Numbered from the stretch's first letter, positions 54,531 through 63,239 are shown. The stretch is 64,000 nucleotides of DNA from Achromobacter seleniivolatilans (GCF_030864005.1 NZ_CP132977.1:62001-126000); one strand, 5' to 3'. Notes: generated from the sequence alone by a model not told the origin. A program made the numbers and translations.

Positions 54531-54886
54531 CAGTTACCTCCCGCGGATTGCTGGGTCAACACACCTTCGCCGACGGGCGCATTTGCTTCCGGATCCAAGT
54601 AGACGACTAGGAGGCCTGCCCCCAAGTGCACGGCAATGCTCTCTTCGACCTCGACCGTCTTCTCGACACGACCGTCTTCGGCGATCCAATGCAAACAATG
54701 CCCGTCGAAGCCACCAGTCAGACGCGGCCCTCGGCCAGGTCGGTAAGCTACGGCGATGGCAACTTCGTCGCCGGCCCTCCATATCTGCACATCCAGCGGG
54801 CCTTCGCCCAAGACACTTCGCGCCGCGCGAAGGTCCGCAATTGCGCGTTCGAATTCAGGGGGAAGTCGACGCAATGATGAATCCAT
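54530..54886 (-). CDS. Hypothetical protein, 118 aa
   Basis: A small, probably beta-rich domain (DVQIWRAGDEVAIAVAYRP, HCLHWIAEDGRVEKTVEVEE, GLLVVYLDPEAN). GAGGCG lies before ATG 54886. Overlaps the next gene by one base. Confidence 0.65.
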   Translation of the reverse strand: MDSSLRRLPPEFERAIADLRAARSVLGEGPLDVQIWRAGDEVAIAVAYRPGRGPRLTGGFDGHCLHWIAEDGRVEKTVEVEESIAVHLGAGLLVVYLDPEANAPVGEGVLTQQSAGGN

Positions 54887-54931
54887 TTTTCGCCTCAAAT
54901 AGCTCGGTTTGTATGCGGAAGGCCTCAGGTT

Positions 54932-55555
54932 TCAACCGGAGTGCGCTTCACGCGGGGCATGGTCGTTTGATAGACGATCAACCGTATCAACACGGAAAAA
55001 TTCATGTGTGGCCAGGCGGTCGTGGTAGGTGGGAACGCCTTGCTCCCGCAACCGCTGGAGGTGTGCGGGATAGAGTTCGTTGAAACGCTCTACGAAGAGC
55101 TCGTACGACTCCTTGGGTGTCCAGAACTCAAACGAGGGCTCACTTCCGAAAATGGCCCCCTCTTCCAAGCTCTGCAACGCTGTGTCAACCACCTTCACTT
55201 CAGGAGAGTGGTGATCAAGCGGTAGGTCGAACCGTGTACGGATAGCGCGCGTTATCACGGCAGCAAAGGCCACATATTGAGGCAGGAGGTTTTTGATAGG
55301 AGAGGCAAGATCTCGAACGTAGGCTTCTTCCGCGTCATGAAGAAGTCCCTCAAACTGCAACTCGACAGGCAGCATGCGACTTGCCATCACGCAGTGCTGC
55401 GCGACGCTCAGAAACTGGTCGGGAGGCAGTTGACCGTTCCATCGACATTCCTTGGATAGGGCGAGCCCAATATCCACGATGTCAATATGCCGAGGATCTG
55501 GGTCCGCGAAGTCCAACGGGAATCGGCTTGTCGTTCTTGCGATCGCCTTCACCAT
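54932..55555 (-). CDS. HD-domain phosphohydrolase (YfbR-like), 207 aa
   Basis: Metal site of the HD superfamily: SVAQHCVMAS (His54), GLLHDAEEAYVRD (His73-Asp74, with Asp82) and a late Asp in KVVDTALQSLE. The ending of the first block, DPRHIDIVDIGLALS, is typical of plasmid and phage YfbR/5'-deoxynucleotidase-like proteins. It probably hydrolyses dNMP or related nucleotides. I chose ATG 55555 rather than TTG 55570. Confidence 0.8.
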   Translation of the reverse strand: MVKAIARTTSRFPLDFADPDPRHIDIVDIGLALSKECRWNGQLPPDQFLSVAQHCVMASRMLPVELQFEGLLHDAEEAYVRDLASPIKNLLPQYVAFAAVITRAIRTRFDLPLDHHSPEVKVVDTALQSLEEGAIFGSEPSFEFWTPKESYELFVERFNELYPAHLQRLREQGVPTYHDRLATHEFFRVDTVDRLSNDHAPREAHSG

Positions 55556-55593
55556 GGTTGGTCTATCCAATGTGGATTGCGTAACGAGGAGAC

Positions 55594-55935
55594 CTATCCG
55601 CGCGGCCGCTCTTGCGCGGGACGGACTGGGGTCTCGGTTGCTACGTGATCATTAAGGGCATGCTCTTGCAGCTGCTGCGCCAGTCGAATCGCGTCGACAA
55701 GGTGCTGTCGACCTCGCATAAATGGGCTCTCTGCTCGGATGAGCTCTGTCAACGGCGGACAAGATTCCGGGGCCGGCAGGTTGTCCAATGCGCCGCTGAG
55801 CGCCAATTCCTGGAACATTCGCGTTGTCGAGAACGGGCTGTCGACCAGAGGGGCCAGTTCCAAGCGGTCATGCAGCATGACCAGCTGTTCGGCTTGCTCG
55901 CGGGAAAACAGTACAGGGCTGGCGCCGGTACGCAT
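55594..55935 (-). CDS. Hypothetical protein, 113 aa, first gene of the operon
   Basis: Helical (FSREQAEQLVMLHDRLELAPL, TRMFQELALSGALDNL), without motif. It leads the six-gene minus-strand operon ending at 50546, whose promoter probably lies in the 346-bp gap with operator copy G. The 346 bp show no other gene. Confidence 0.6.
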   Translation of the reverse strand: MRTGASPVLFSREQAEQLVMLHDRLELAPLVDSPFSTTRMFQELALSGALDNLPAPESCPPLTELIRAESPFMRGRQHLVDAIRLAQQLQEHALNDHVATETPVRPAQERPRG

Positions 55936-56159
55936 CTATGTCGGTCCTCGTCCAGCAAGCGTGAGTGCAGACTTCGTGCGCCACCTGCAGATCATCACCA
56001 CTGTCGAGAACCTGACTCTGTTTTGGCTGAGTCCGTTCCCGCCTGATCGTGTCGGTGCGCTAGCCAAGTACGGCACTTCCCCTTGCGTCATGTTCGCCGT
56101 TCCCGCCCCACCCATACGGCTCACAGGGGAGAAAGAACGAGCCTTAACGTTAAATATCA

Positions 56160-56185
56160 GTATGAATTGCAATTATAGTTCATCC
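56160..56185. promoter_or_regulatory. 26-bp palindromic operator, copy G (between 55935 and 56282 genes)
   Basis: GTATGAAT-N10-GTTCATCC. It lies 96 bp upstream of the + gene and 224 bp upstream of the minus operon. A separate perfect palindrome TTAACGTTAA is at 56144-56153. Confidence 0.75.
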
Positions 56186-56281
56186 TGAAAGCATGTTTGT
56201 AGTGCCGAGGTCCATAAACGGCGAAGGAGCTTTGCAGAAGTTCGCCCCGGCCAAGCGTCAACCCCTCTGGAGCAACAGGGA

Positions 56282-58009
56282 ATGTCAGCCCCCCACTATC
56301 GATACCTAAATGAGAACGTCGACCCGCGGTTAGCTAGTCTATTGGCCGAAAAGGTCCGCGAGCTGCAAGCGCGCGCCCCGGCGAGCCAGTGGATTAATAC
56401 GATCCGCGGCCTCACCCAGAAAGGCGTCAAACAACGCGAGATCGAAGAAGCCGGTGTTGTGGAGTGGCTGGAGGCACAGGGCAACCATCCTGTCACGCGG
56501 GAGAGCATTCTGTCCCAACTGTCCTTGCGCCCGACCATCAAGGAAATCGACCTCGCGGCCCCTCGATACGCACGCTTTGTCGTTCCTGGTCACGACAAAT
56601 ACACCGAGACCCTCTATTGTTTGAATTCCCCGCGGAACAACGTGGAAGATCGGCTGGAAGAAATCCGCTTCGAACTAGAAGACCTGGATTTCAATCCAGG
56701 GCGTCTGCTTCAGGAGCCCCAGCTAGTGTTCCAACTGGACGAAGAACGTCGCAAGCTGATGGCGAGCCGCGATACCGTGCCGGACTTCGACCGTCATCAC
56801 TACACCAACGTTATCGATCCAACGACCGGCTCTAAGGTCAAGAACCTTTTCGCGCATACCCGTACCTCTCGCCGCGGTGACCTCTTTTTCATCGACGAGA
56901 TTCAATCCGACTGGGCGCAAACTCGCCGGCGACAATCGTCGGTTCCCGACGGGCCGTTCATCAATCACACTGAGACCTGGGCAGGCTTGATCCTACGTCG
57001 CCTCATGCAGCGCGCCGCAGAAGATCCCCGGATCACAGGTCTTGCCTGGATCAATGCCGGATTGCGAAATGGTGGCGTAACTGGGGCGCCGGAGGATGGA
57101 CTCAACGAGTTCTACCTTCGAATGCTCCCATCGCTCGCCAACAAGGCTCTGAAAGGGACTGGCGTCACAGTAAAGCCCATGGAAGTCACCTTGAATGGTG
57201 ACGTAACGCACGCCCTCCCCTATGTGCCCATGACTGATGATGTGCGCACCAAGCTCCTATCCGCGCAGCCCCTATACAGCATGGACCTGCTACCGCGGTC
57301 CGCGATCGCAGTAGGCCAAGACATGGCTCTCGTTGATATGGTTCGCGAGGCCAGGGAGATGCTGGGAAACACTGTATCGGTACGCCTGGTGAATAAGATC
57401 ATCCGGACAGCAAACGGGGAGGAGGAGGAAGCAGCCGCACGGCAGCTGGCTCATCTCATCGAGGTGTCTGTACGCTCGCGAAGCGCCGCTAGGGCTCTCA
57501 ACCACGAAGCATTTCACTACGCAGAAAATGCGCTGATGTCTGAGTATGAGGTACAGAGTCTACGCGCTGCCTTTGTAGACGGCAGCTCGTTGAACGACCG
57601 TCTCCGGCGCGCGATGGTGGCGGCCCAGATGTCGCCCGACGCAATCGCTCAATGTTCGAATCCGGACGAGGCTGCCGCGCATGCATTCTCCCTGTGGCGG
57701 GAGAAGCGCTTCCACTTTGATGAGCGTGCCGGAGAATCGGCCGGCAACACCGGCCTTGACCGCACAGTTGGGCGCATCTTCCGAAAGGTCGAAGGAGCAT
57801 TCCAAGCCTTAGGCCGATGGGCTCGACGTATTGTGGGAGAACGGGCGAACGAACAGGACGCCCGAGTCAGTGAACGTCTGTTCGAGGCGCTGCGCGATGG
57901 CACGTTGCAGCGCCGACGAGACGTGCAGAATTTCCCCATGCAGTATGCAGTAGCGCATCCTCCCGCGCGCGCCCGTGTTGATGTGCCCATACGAGGGCAT
58001 CAGGGATAG
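56282..58009 (+). CDS. Polyvalent-type protein with EIQSDW and HExxH metallopeptidase motifs, 575 aa
   Basis: Residues about 90-300 resemble the large polyvalent-protein-associated domain of phages and conjugative elements; the signature FFIDEIQSDWAQTRRR starts near 203 (Glu206). Residues 406-416 read LNHEAFHYAE: His408-Glu409 and His412 make an HExxH zinc-protease site. The tail is basic (RAFQALGRWARRIVGE type) and ends disordered. Polyvalent proteins are thought to enter the recipient with the DNA and counter host defences. It is transcribed alone, from operator copy G to the terminator at 58033. Confidence 0.75.
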   Translation: MSAPHYRYLNENVDPRLASLLAEKVRELQARAPASQWINTIRGLTQKGVKQREIEEAGVVEWLEAQGNHPVTRESILSQLSLRPTIKEIDLAAPRYARFVVPGHDKYTETLYCLNSPRNNVEDRLEEIRFELEDLDFNPGRLLQEPQLVFQLDEERRKLMASRDTVPDFDRHHYTNVIDPTTGSKVKNLFAHTRTSRRGDLFFIDEIQSDWAQTRRRQSSVPDGPFINHTETWAGLILRRLMQRAAEDPRITGLAWINAGLRNGGVTGAPEDGLNEFYLRMLPSLANKALKGTGVTVKPMEVTLNGDVTHALPYVPMTDDVRTKLLSAQPLYSMDLLPRSAIAVGQDMALVDMVREAREMLGNTVSVRLVNKIIRTANGEEEEAAARQLAHLIEVSVRSRSAARALNHEAFHYAENALMSEYEVQSLRAAFVDGSSLNDRLRRAMVAAQMSPDAIAQCSNPDEAAAHAFSLWREKRFHFDERAGESAGNTGLDRTVGRIFRKVEGAFQALGRWARRIVGERANEQDARVSERLFEALRDGTLQRRRDVQNFPMQYAVAHPPARARVDVPIRGHQG

Positions 58010-58032
58010 AACTAGGGACACAACAGCACCCG

Positions 58033-58056
58033 GCGCCGCATGCGGCGCTTTTTTTT
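58033..58056 (+). terminator. Rho-independent terminator
   Basis: Perfect palindrome GCGCCGCATGCGGCGC followed by eight T, 24 bp past the polyvalent gene's stop. Confidence 0.9.
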
Positions 58057-58081
58057 ATTCCAACTCGTCAATAAACACCTT

Positions 58082-58135
58082 TGAATGTCATTCATTGACG
58101 GCGCTAATACAGCATCGATGGTATCGAATGACATT
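58082..58135. promoter_or_regulatory. Two AATGnCATT palindromes at the edge of the centromere
   Basis: TGAATGTCATTCA (58082-58094, a perfect palindrome around its centre) and AATGACATT (58127-58135). Their centres are 43 bp apart, about four helical turns. Confidence 0.6.
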
Positions 58136-58181
58136 CACAGTCAGCGACTGGATTTTGAGGGAGAGGAGGAGTCAGAGGGAT

Positions 58182-58813
58182 CTTTCACCGGTGAAAGATC
58201 GAAGCCTCGATGCCAGATAACTTTCTGCAGCCAGCATCCTGTTGTGCAGTTCGATCGACAGCTCAGGCCCATCTTTCACCGGTGAAAGTTATTGCCAGGA
58301 CCAAAAATCAGTTCCGCTGCGTTCCAACCATCTAGCCTCGGTCTTTCACCGGTGAAAGACCAAGGCGCCCGTTGTGGTTGAGTACCGCGAATCTTTCATC
58401 CGAAGTCCCTGCGAGTTAGATAACCGGTTGCTCGCTCGGATCTTTCACCGGTGAAAGATCATCGACGGCTCGTTAGGCGTCAAGGAATGGGGGCCAACTT
58501 TCACCGGTGAAAGTTGGCGGCCGCCATGTTTCGCGATTAATAAATGACACGTAACTCTCGAACTGCAGGCGATTCATCTTTCACCGGTGAAAGATGGACT
58601 AGGGTGAGCCGTGGTGCGAGACCAACGGTTAGATCTGATTCGTAACGAAATCAGCAGTGTTTCGTAAAATTTCATGAGATTTTCTTGAACCCGAGGCGAG
58701 GCCTCAATATCATCCGTATATACGATTTATCTCATGTGGCGAGAGTGGCAGTTTCCTTTGCTCCCAGCCACTCACCCGCCCATGTCCACTAGGGCATCTT
58801 TCACCGGTGAAAG
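58182..58813. repeat. parS-like centromere: seven CTTTCACCGGTGAAAG palindromes
   Basis: Perfect 16-bp palindromes start at 58182, 58273, 58343, 58442, 58498, 58578 and 58798. Some extend to 22-24 bp of perfect symmetry (58179-58200, 58439-58460, 58494-58517). A degenerate copy lies at 58392. Irregular spacing (56-220 bp) and placement directly before parAB fit a ParB-bound centromere. The last copy ends 5 bp before the parA ATG and covers its GGTGA ribosome binding site, so it probably also represses parAB. The intervening sequence has no gene. Confidence 0.85.
58685..58713 (+). promoter_or_regulatory. Likely parAB promoter
   Basis: TTGAAC (58685-58690), a 17-bp spacer and TATCAT (58708-58713) make a good sigma-70 pair. 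Transcription would start about 100 bp before parA, between the sixth and seventh palindromes. Confidence 0.55.
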
Positions 58814-58818
58814 TCCAT

Positions 58819-59550
58819 ATGGCTACGAAACAACAGACGCAAACCCCGCCATCTGAAACGCGAATTATCGCGATCTACAACCAGAAAGGAGGGTGTGGGA
58901 AGACGACGTCGGCCATGGAGTTGGGCGGCACGATAGCCCTCCGCGGTTACAAGACCCTGATTGCCGACCTCGATCCGCAACAGACCGCCACCACTTGGAA
59001 TGGTCAAGCTAGTGACGAGCAACCGTTCCCAGCCCGCGTGACCAACTTGCACGCAATGGGTCCCCGATTTACGAATGAAATTCAGAAGAATGTCGGAGAT
59101 TTCGACGTGATTATTCTGGATTGCCCGCCTGCAATTGCATCTCCCATTCCCTGGGCAGCACTGCAGATTGCAGATTTGGGGATCATTCCCATCATCCCTG
59201 TCCTAGACAATGTGTGGGCATCAAAAGAAGCTAAGGAAATCGGCCTCCGGGCGCAACGCGAGTTCAACCCATCTCTGCAGCTACGGTATCTGCCGTCATT
59301 GGTGAGCCGTGGCAGGTTGTTCGACCACTGCATGAAGGTCATTTCAGATGACCCTGATATTTCGAAATTTAAGACCTCAATCTCGCGACGGAACGCATTC
59401 CCGGAGTCGCAAGCCTATGGCGCCACTGTTCATGCTCTGGCCTCGAAATCATTGGCTATCACCGAGATTGAAAACCTGGCCACCGAAGTCCTTGAACTTC
59501 TTGGCTTGCCGCAGCGTGCTGGCCAGGCTGCTACACGGAGGAAAAAGTAA
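58819..59550 (+). CDS. parA: ParA partition ATPase, 243 aa
   Basis: Deviant Walker [20 protein letters not shown] (residues 19 onward, Lys23 signature and Lys28), then [14 protein letters not shown] and [20 protein letters not shown] (Walker A' and B). No N-terminal DNA-binding HTH, so it is a short ParA; autorepression is then expected to come from ParB rather than ParA. I chose ATG 58819; a GTG at 58807 lies inside the seventh palindrome. The stop overlaps the parB start by one base. Confidence 0.95.
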   Translation: MATKQQTQTPPSETRIIAIYNQKGGCGKTTSAMELGGTIALRGYKTLIADLDPQQTATTWNGQASDEQPFPARVTNLHAMGPRFTNEIQKNVGDFDVIILDCPPAIASPIPWAALQIADLGIIPIIPVLDNVWASKEAKEIGLRAQREFNPSLQLRYLPSLVSRGRLFDHCMKVISDDPDISKFKTSISRRNAFPESQAYGATVHALASKSLAITEIENLATEVLELLGLPQRAGQAATRRKK

Positions 59551-60689
59551 TGAGCCGTCGTCGAGATTTGGGCGCAGTTGTTCTAAAGGCTGCTGAAGCA
59601 AAAACTCCCACGCCTGTGGTTCCGGAACCGGAAACTCGTCCGTCTGTGCACGATCGCTTTCGCCGGGCAGAGGAGACGCTAAACCATGTGCCAACGGGGT
59701 ATTCACCCGAAGCGGTCACCGCCTCGAGTTCCAGCGTTGCTGGCGAAGGCGTGTCCGCTGTTCCGCCATCTTCCAATTCGGATAGTTCGTCTGAAACCAT
59801 CGCGTTAATGCTGACGAACAAGTATGGCTCGCCGCGACTCGTTCGTGTACCAACGTCGGAACTTGTCAGCAACCCGTATGGCGCGCGGAAGCTCTACACG
59901 CCGCAGGCGGTGGAGGAAATGTCCAGTTGGCTGCGCGAAGACGGTCAGTTGGCCTACTTGATCGGCACGGAGCGTGATGGTCGCTTTGTGGTGATCGATG
60001 GCGAAACACGCAAGCTCGGTGCGCCCGGTGCGGGCCTGACCACGATGGGGATGCAAGTCTTCGAGAATGTGAGCGACGAAGACCTCTACCTCTTGTCGTT
60101 CAAATCGAATGATCGGCGGAACGGGCAGACAGCGCTCGACAATGCGCTGGCATGGCGCCAGTTGTTGGATGCCAAGATTTTTGACAGCGAAGCTAGCCTG
60201 GCCGCGAAGTTGTCCCAAGCTGGGCAGGCAAAGGGCTATAACGCCTCTCAAATCAACAAGACCCTGGCCATCCTGGAACTTGACGAGCCTTGCCTCGCAG
60301 TCGTTCGTCAGCACCCCTCCGTGTTCAAGGTATCAGTGCTTTATGAGCTGGTGCAATTGCAGAAAGTGGCTCCGAGTCGCGTCGTCATGGAGCAGGTCGA
60401 GAAGGTATTGAGTGAACAGACCAGCCGGCAAGCGATCATTAATCTCCGTGAACGATACAACGCGAGCGGCGCAGCACCTAAAAAGCCACGGCACAACTCA
60501 CGTCAGTACCCGCTGGAGGTAGGGCAGGGGGATCATGCCCGGTCCGTTGGCTTCATCAAGGAATGGGACGCCGGGCGCGTGCAACTGGATATCACCCTGC
60601 CGAACAAAGCGAATGCGGGCGTACTTGTGGCAGAGCTTCGTAAGCGTCTTGCAGAGCTTTTGGAAGGCGGGGTCGGTGAAGGAGCATAG
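59550..60689 (+). CDS. parB: ParB centromere-binding protein, 379 aa
   Basis: Disordered N-terminal 85 residues, starting basic (SRRRDLGAVVLKA, the segment that usually contacts ParA). The ParB N-domain follows: VPTSELVSNPYGARKLYTPQ, ELRDGQL-type LREDGQLAYLI and VVIDGETRKLGA (in place of the usual GERRxRA). Then comes a HTH (SLAAKLSQAGQAKGYNASQINKTLAI) and a C-terminal dimer domain. The GERR box, where CTP-using ParB proteins bind nucleotide, is altered to GETRK. It probably binds the palindromes at 58182-58813. Confidence 0.9.
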   Translation: MSRRRDLGAVVLKAAEAKTPTPVVPEPETRPSVHDRFRRAEETLNHVPTGYSPEAVTASSSSVAGEGVSAVPPSSNSDSSSETIALMLTNKYGSPRLVRVPTSELVSNPYGARKLYTPQAVEEMSSWLREDGQLAYLIGTERDGRFVVIDGETRKLGAPGAGLTTMGMQVFENVSDEDLYLLSFKSNDRRNGQTALDNALAWRQLLDAKIFDSEASLAAKLSQAGQAKGYNASQINKTLAILELDEPCLAVVRQHPSVFKVSVLYELVQLQKVAPSRVVMEQVEKVLSEQTSRQAIINLRERYNASGAAPKKPRHNSRQYPLEVGQGDHARSVGFIKEWDAGRVQLDITLPNKANAGVLVAELRKRLAELLEGGVGEGA

Positions 60690-60837
60690 GTTTGAGGCTT
60701 TAGGTGAGGTCTTCCAGGGACCGTGAGCTCCGGGGTCGCCTTTGCTCCAGGCTGGCGGCCATGGGCTTGCGGATCCATCCTATGGATACGGGGTTTGGGG
60801 TACGGTTTACGACCAGAGTACGCGCCAGGTCCCGTTG

Positions 60838-60921
60838 AGAGAAATTAAATATAAAACCCTAGTTAAAACCCTTAAAACAGTTAAGCAATGAATTTCTTGA
60901 ATTAAATCAATTGCTTATCTG
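60838..60921. other. AT-rich segment, possible unwinding element
   Basis: Strongly AT-rich patch between the first and second iterons, with two AAAACCCT repeats and an imperfect inverted repeat (TAAGCAATG / CAATTGCTTA). It is the best candidate for the DNA unwinding element of the origin. I found no perfect DnaA box (TTATCCACA). Confidence 0.5.
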
Positions 60922-61147
60922 GCTTTAGGTGAGGCGTTACAGGGACAAAGGTGAGTACTTACAGGGTCTTTGGTGAGCAATGTCGGGGAGGTCTGGGCTT
61001 GGTCAGTGAGACATTGCGGGAAGCATGGTGAGTGGATACGGGAGTGTTCGCGCTATAGGTGAGGCAACGCAGGAACCTGAAAGGTGAGACGTTTCGGGGA
61101 ATGACTTCCGGCAGCGCTGGATGGCAAAGGTGAGCTTCCACAGGGAG

Positions 61148-61160
61148 TCAATGTCATTCA
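61148..61160. promoter_or_regulatory. AATGnCATT palindrome inside oriV
   Basis: TCAATGTCATTCA, directly after the iteron at 61127. Same element as at 4035, 16211, 58082 and 58127. Confidence 0.55.
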
Positions 61161-61588
61161 CGGGCAATTAATGTAAGTCATTGATATATAGAGGATTTTC
61201 CAATTCCCAACGCGAAAACAGGTGCTGTGATGGACATGGGTCCTTCCCTGAGGGTGACGCAAAGGTGAGTCATTACGGGAAGAGCTGCACGGGCACATAC
61301 GCGCTTACGGTGAGACTCGACGGGGACCGTTATGCACATGGATGGCCGCTAGAGAGTTGATTTAGAAGAAAAAAGGCCGACAAGCCACTTCTTGATTTTC
61401 ACCCTTGCCGCCCAAAGGTGAGGTGCTACGGGAAGGCGTCCTAGCTTACAGGGGACCCACCTCGCGGCCTTATTCAAAGGTGAGGGGAAGCAGGGACCGC
61501 ACCATAGGTGAGTAAATCCGGGGACCGCGCTCTTCCAAAGGTGAGTCGTTACGGGAAAGGCCCCCATACGCCTGTCGAACCGCCTAAC

Positions 61589-61626
61589 GAAAGGTGAAGC
61601 CTACAGTTGCAATGAGCTCACCTTTC
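61589..61626. promoter_or_regulatory. Inverted iteron halves before repA (likely autoregulatory operator)
   Basis: GAAAGGTGA (61589-61597) and TCACCTTTC (61618-61626), perfect 9-bp arms spaced by 20 bp and sharing the AAGGTGA core of the iterons. In iteron plasmids Rep dimers repress rep from such inverted half-iterons. It ends 52 bp before the repA ATG. Confidence 0.75.
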
Positions 61627-61678
61627 TACGACACTATGCGGCAATTCCCCCATTTTTTTGAGCCAGGCTGCAGACCTC

Positions 61679-63103
61679 ATGGCTTCTTCGAACAGCCGGG
61701 CGCGACGTGCCCCGAAGGCCCCGAAAGGCGGCGACCCGTCGCCGGTCGTGCAAGGGCAGATCGTGGTCTTCGAAGGCGAAGACGACGATAGGACACTGAA
61801 AAAGTCGAATGACACGATCGCTGTGCGCGTGGAGCGCGGCGGTCTGTCCTCCCTTGGGCGCAAGGTGTTCAACGTGCTGATCTATCATGCCCAGCAGTTG
61901 GGCGAGCCAGGGACGACGGGACCGACAGAAGTACGGAATCACTCCAAGTACTTCTGGATCCCCCTTCGGGACGTCGTGGCGGACACGCGATACAACAGCA
62001 ATGACACTGACTTGCTGAAGCAGCAGATCGACGAACTGCAAGATGTACGCGTCAAGATTGAAGGTCAGAAGCAATACACGTCTGAGCGCCTTCTGTCGTC
62101 CGCGACGCTGTACAACCCCAACGGGTTGAACGCTCGTGGGGGCATTGTCTGGCTTGGATATGCATTCCCACCCGAGATCTCCTCCGAGATGTTGCGGCCG
62201 ATGCAGTACACGAAGCTCTCGCTTTATTACTTGACCAGCTTGCGTACCAACGGTGGCATGGCTCTGTACGAGATCTGCCGCCGTTATTTGACTAATCCAA
62301 GCAAACTTACGAGTCGGCAGTCTGTCCAGTGGTGGTATCAAGTCCTGACGGGAAATCCTGCGTCCGCTGAGGTGCCCGAATACAAGTACTTTAAGCGCGA
62401 CACGTTGCTGAAGGCTATTCGCGAAGTAAATGACGTCACTGACCTGATCGTTGAGCTGATCGAGTTCAAGGAGGGCAGGAGAGTTGCTGAACTGCAATTC
62501 TCTGTCGATAGGAAGGCTCAGGAGCCGTTGCAGTTGTCAGCCCCGGCGGTTGACTCCGCAGCCCACTTGGCGCGTCTGATGTCTCTTGGGATCACTCAGG
62601 CCGATGCTCTGGGATACATTGGAGATACAGACGAAGGCAAGCTGATTGCGACCCTGGAGCTCGTCGAGAAACGGATTGGGAACAAGCAGCTCGCGCCGGT
62701 GGGATCTCCGGCGGCTTACTTCCATCAAGCATTGCGTGGCTCGTACGCGCCGCCGCAGGACGTTGCCAAGGTGACACATCGGGATCGCGGCCGGACAGCG
62801 CCCCCAGAAGTAAATCTTCAAGAGTTGAAGCTTCGATTCCTGACTGCGCGTTCGCAAGAGGCAATCGGGTATGTTGGGGAAATCGACGCTGATCAACGTA
62901 ACGAACTCCTCGAACGATTCAAGGAAAGTCGAGCGTTCCAATCCCTTCATCCTTCCGCAAAGAAGACCTTGGAGCCGGGGCGCGATCCGTCTCCGATGGT
63001 CAAAACTTCCTTTGGAATGTGGGTGGCGCACGAGCTTTGGGGTGAACCCGCTGAACAGGATCTGTACGCCTTCGGGTTGAGAGAAATGACGGGAGCCGCG
63101 TGA
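61679..63103 (+). CDS. repA: Rep_3-family replication initiator, 474 aa
   Basis: Two winged-helix domains of the RepB/Pi type: KVFNVLIYHAQQLG...YFWIPLRDVVADT in the first, and YLTSLRTNGGMALYEICRRYL, WWYQVLTGNP and KYFKRDTLLKAIREVNDVTD (recognition helix region) in the second. The C-terminal 200 residues are an extension beyond the usual Rep_3 size (about 300). The ATG at 61679 is chosen; an in-frame TTG at 61658 would add 7 residues, and neither has a strong ribosome binding site. Basic, disordered start (SNSRARRAPKAPKGG). It binds the iterons on both sides. Confidence 0.9.
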   Translation: MASSNSRARRAPKAPKGGDPSPVVQGQIVVFEGEDDDRTLKKSNDTIAVRVERGGLSSLGRKVFNVLIYHAQQLGEPGTTGPTEVRNHSKYFWIPLRDVVADTRYNSNDTDLLKQQIDELQDVRVKIEGQKQYTSERLLSSATLYNPNGLNARGGIVWLGYAFPPEISSEMLRPMQYTKLSLYYLTSLRTNGGMALYEICRRYLTNPSKLTSRQSVQWWYQVLTGNPASAEVPEYKYFKRDTLLKAIREVNDVTDLIVELIEFKEGRRVAELQFSVDRKAQEPLQLSAPAVDSAAHLARLMSLGITQADALGYIGDTDEGKLIATLELVEKRIGNKQLAPVGSPAAYFHQALRGSYAPPQDVAKVTHRDRGRTAPPEVNLQELKLRFLTARSQEAIGYVGEIDADQRNELLERFKESRAFQSLHPSAKKTLEPGRDPSPMVKTSFGMWVAHELWGEPAEQDLYAFGLREMTGAA

Positions 63104-63135
63104 GCGGGCTTGGGCATTTTGGTCAGCTAGGTCCA

Positions 63136-63155
63136 AAGGTGAGCAGTTACAGGAA
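63136..63155 (+). repeat. Single iteron downstream of repA
   Basis: AAGGTGAGCAGTTACAGGAA, in the same orientation as the main array, between repA and the last gene. It may allow RepA to act on that gene's promoter. Confidence 0.8.
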
Positions 63156-63239
63156 CTCCGGGAGAGAGGTCGAATTTCAATTTGGCCAGGCTGCAAAGCG
63201 CTCGCAGGGGGGGGACATAGCCGGTAGGACGGTTTGGGA

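Larger units (their letters stand above)
60701..61557 (+). repeat. oriV iteron array for RepA
   Basis: Direct repeats of about 20 bp, consensus (A/T)AGGTGAG-N6-(A/T)C(A/G)GGGA. They start at 60701, 60926, 60948, 60971, 61003 (weak), 61025, 61056, 61081, 61127, 61262, 61307, 61415, 61477, 61505 and 61538; all point the same way, toward repA. One more is downstream of repA (63136) and two are at 16.3 kb. No gene lies within this 970-bp region. Confidence 0.9.

Noticed and set aside
58182..58813. CRISPR array
   Set aside because: The repeats are perfect palindromes with irregular spacing (56-220 bp) and no cas genes; they fit a partition centromere.
58807..58818. GTG 58807 as parA start
   Set aside because: It lies inside the seventh palindrome without a ribosome binding site; ATG 58819 uses GGTGA within the palindrome.
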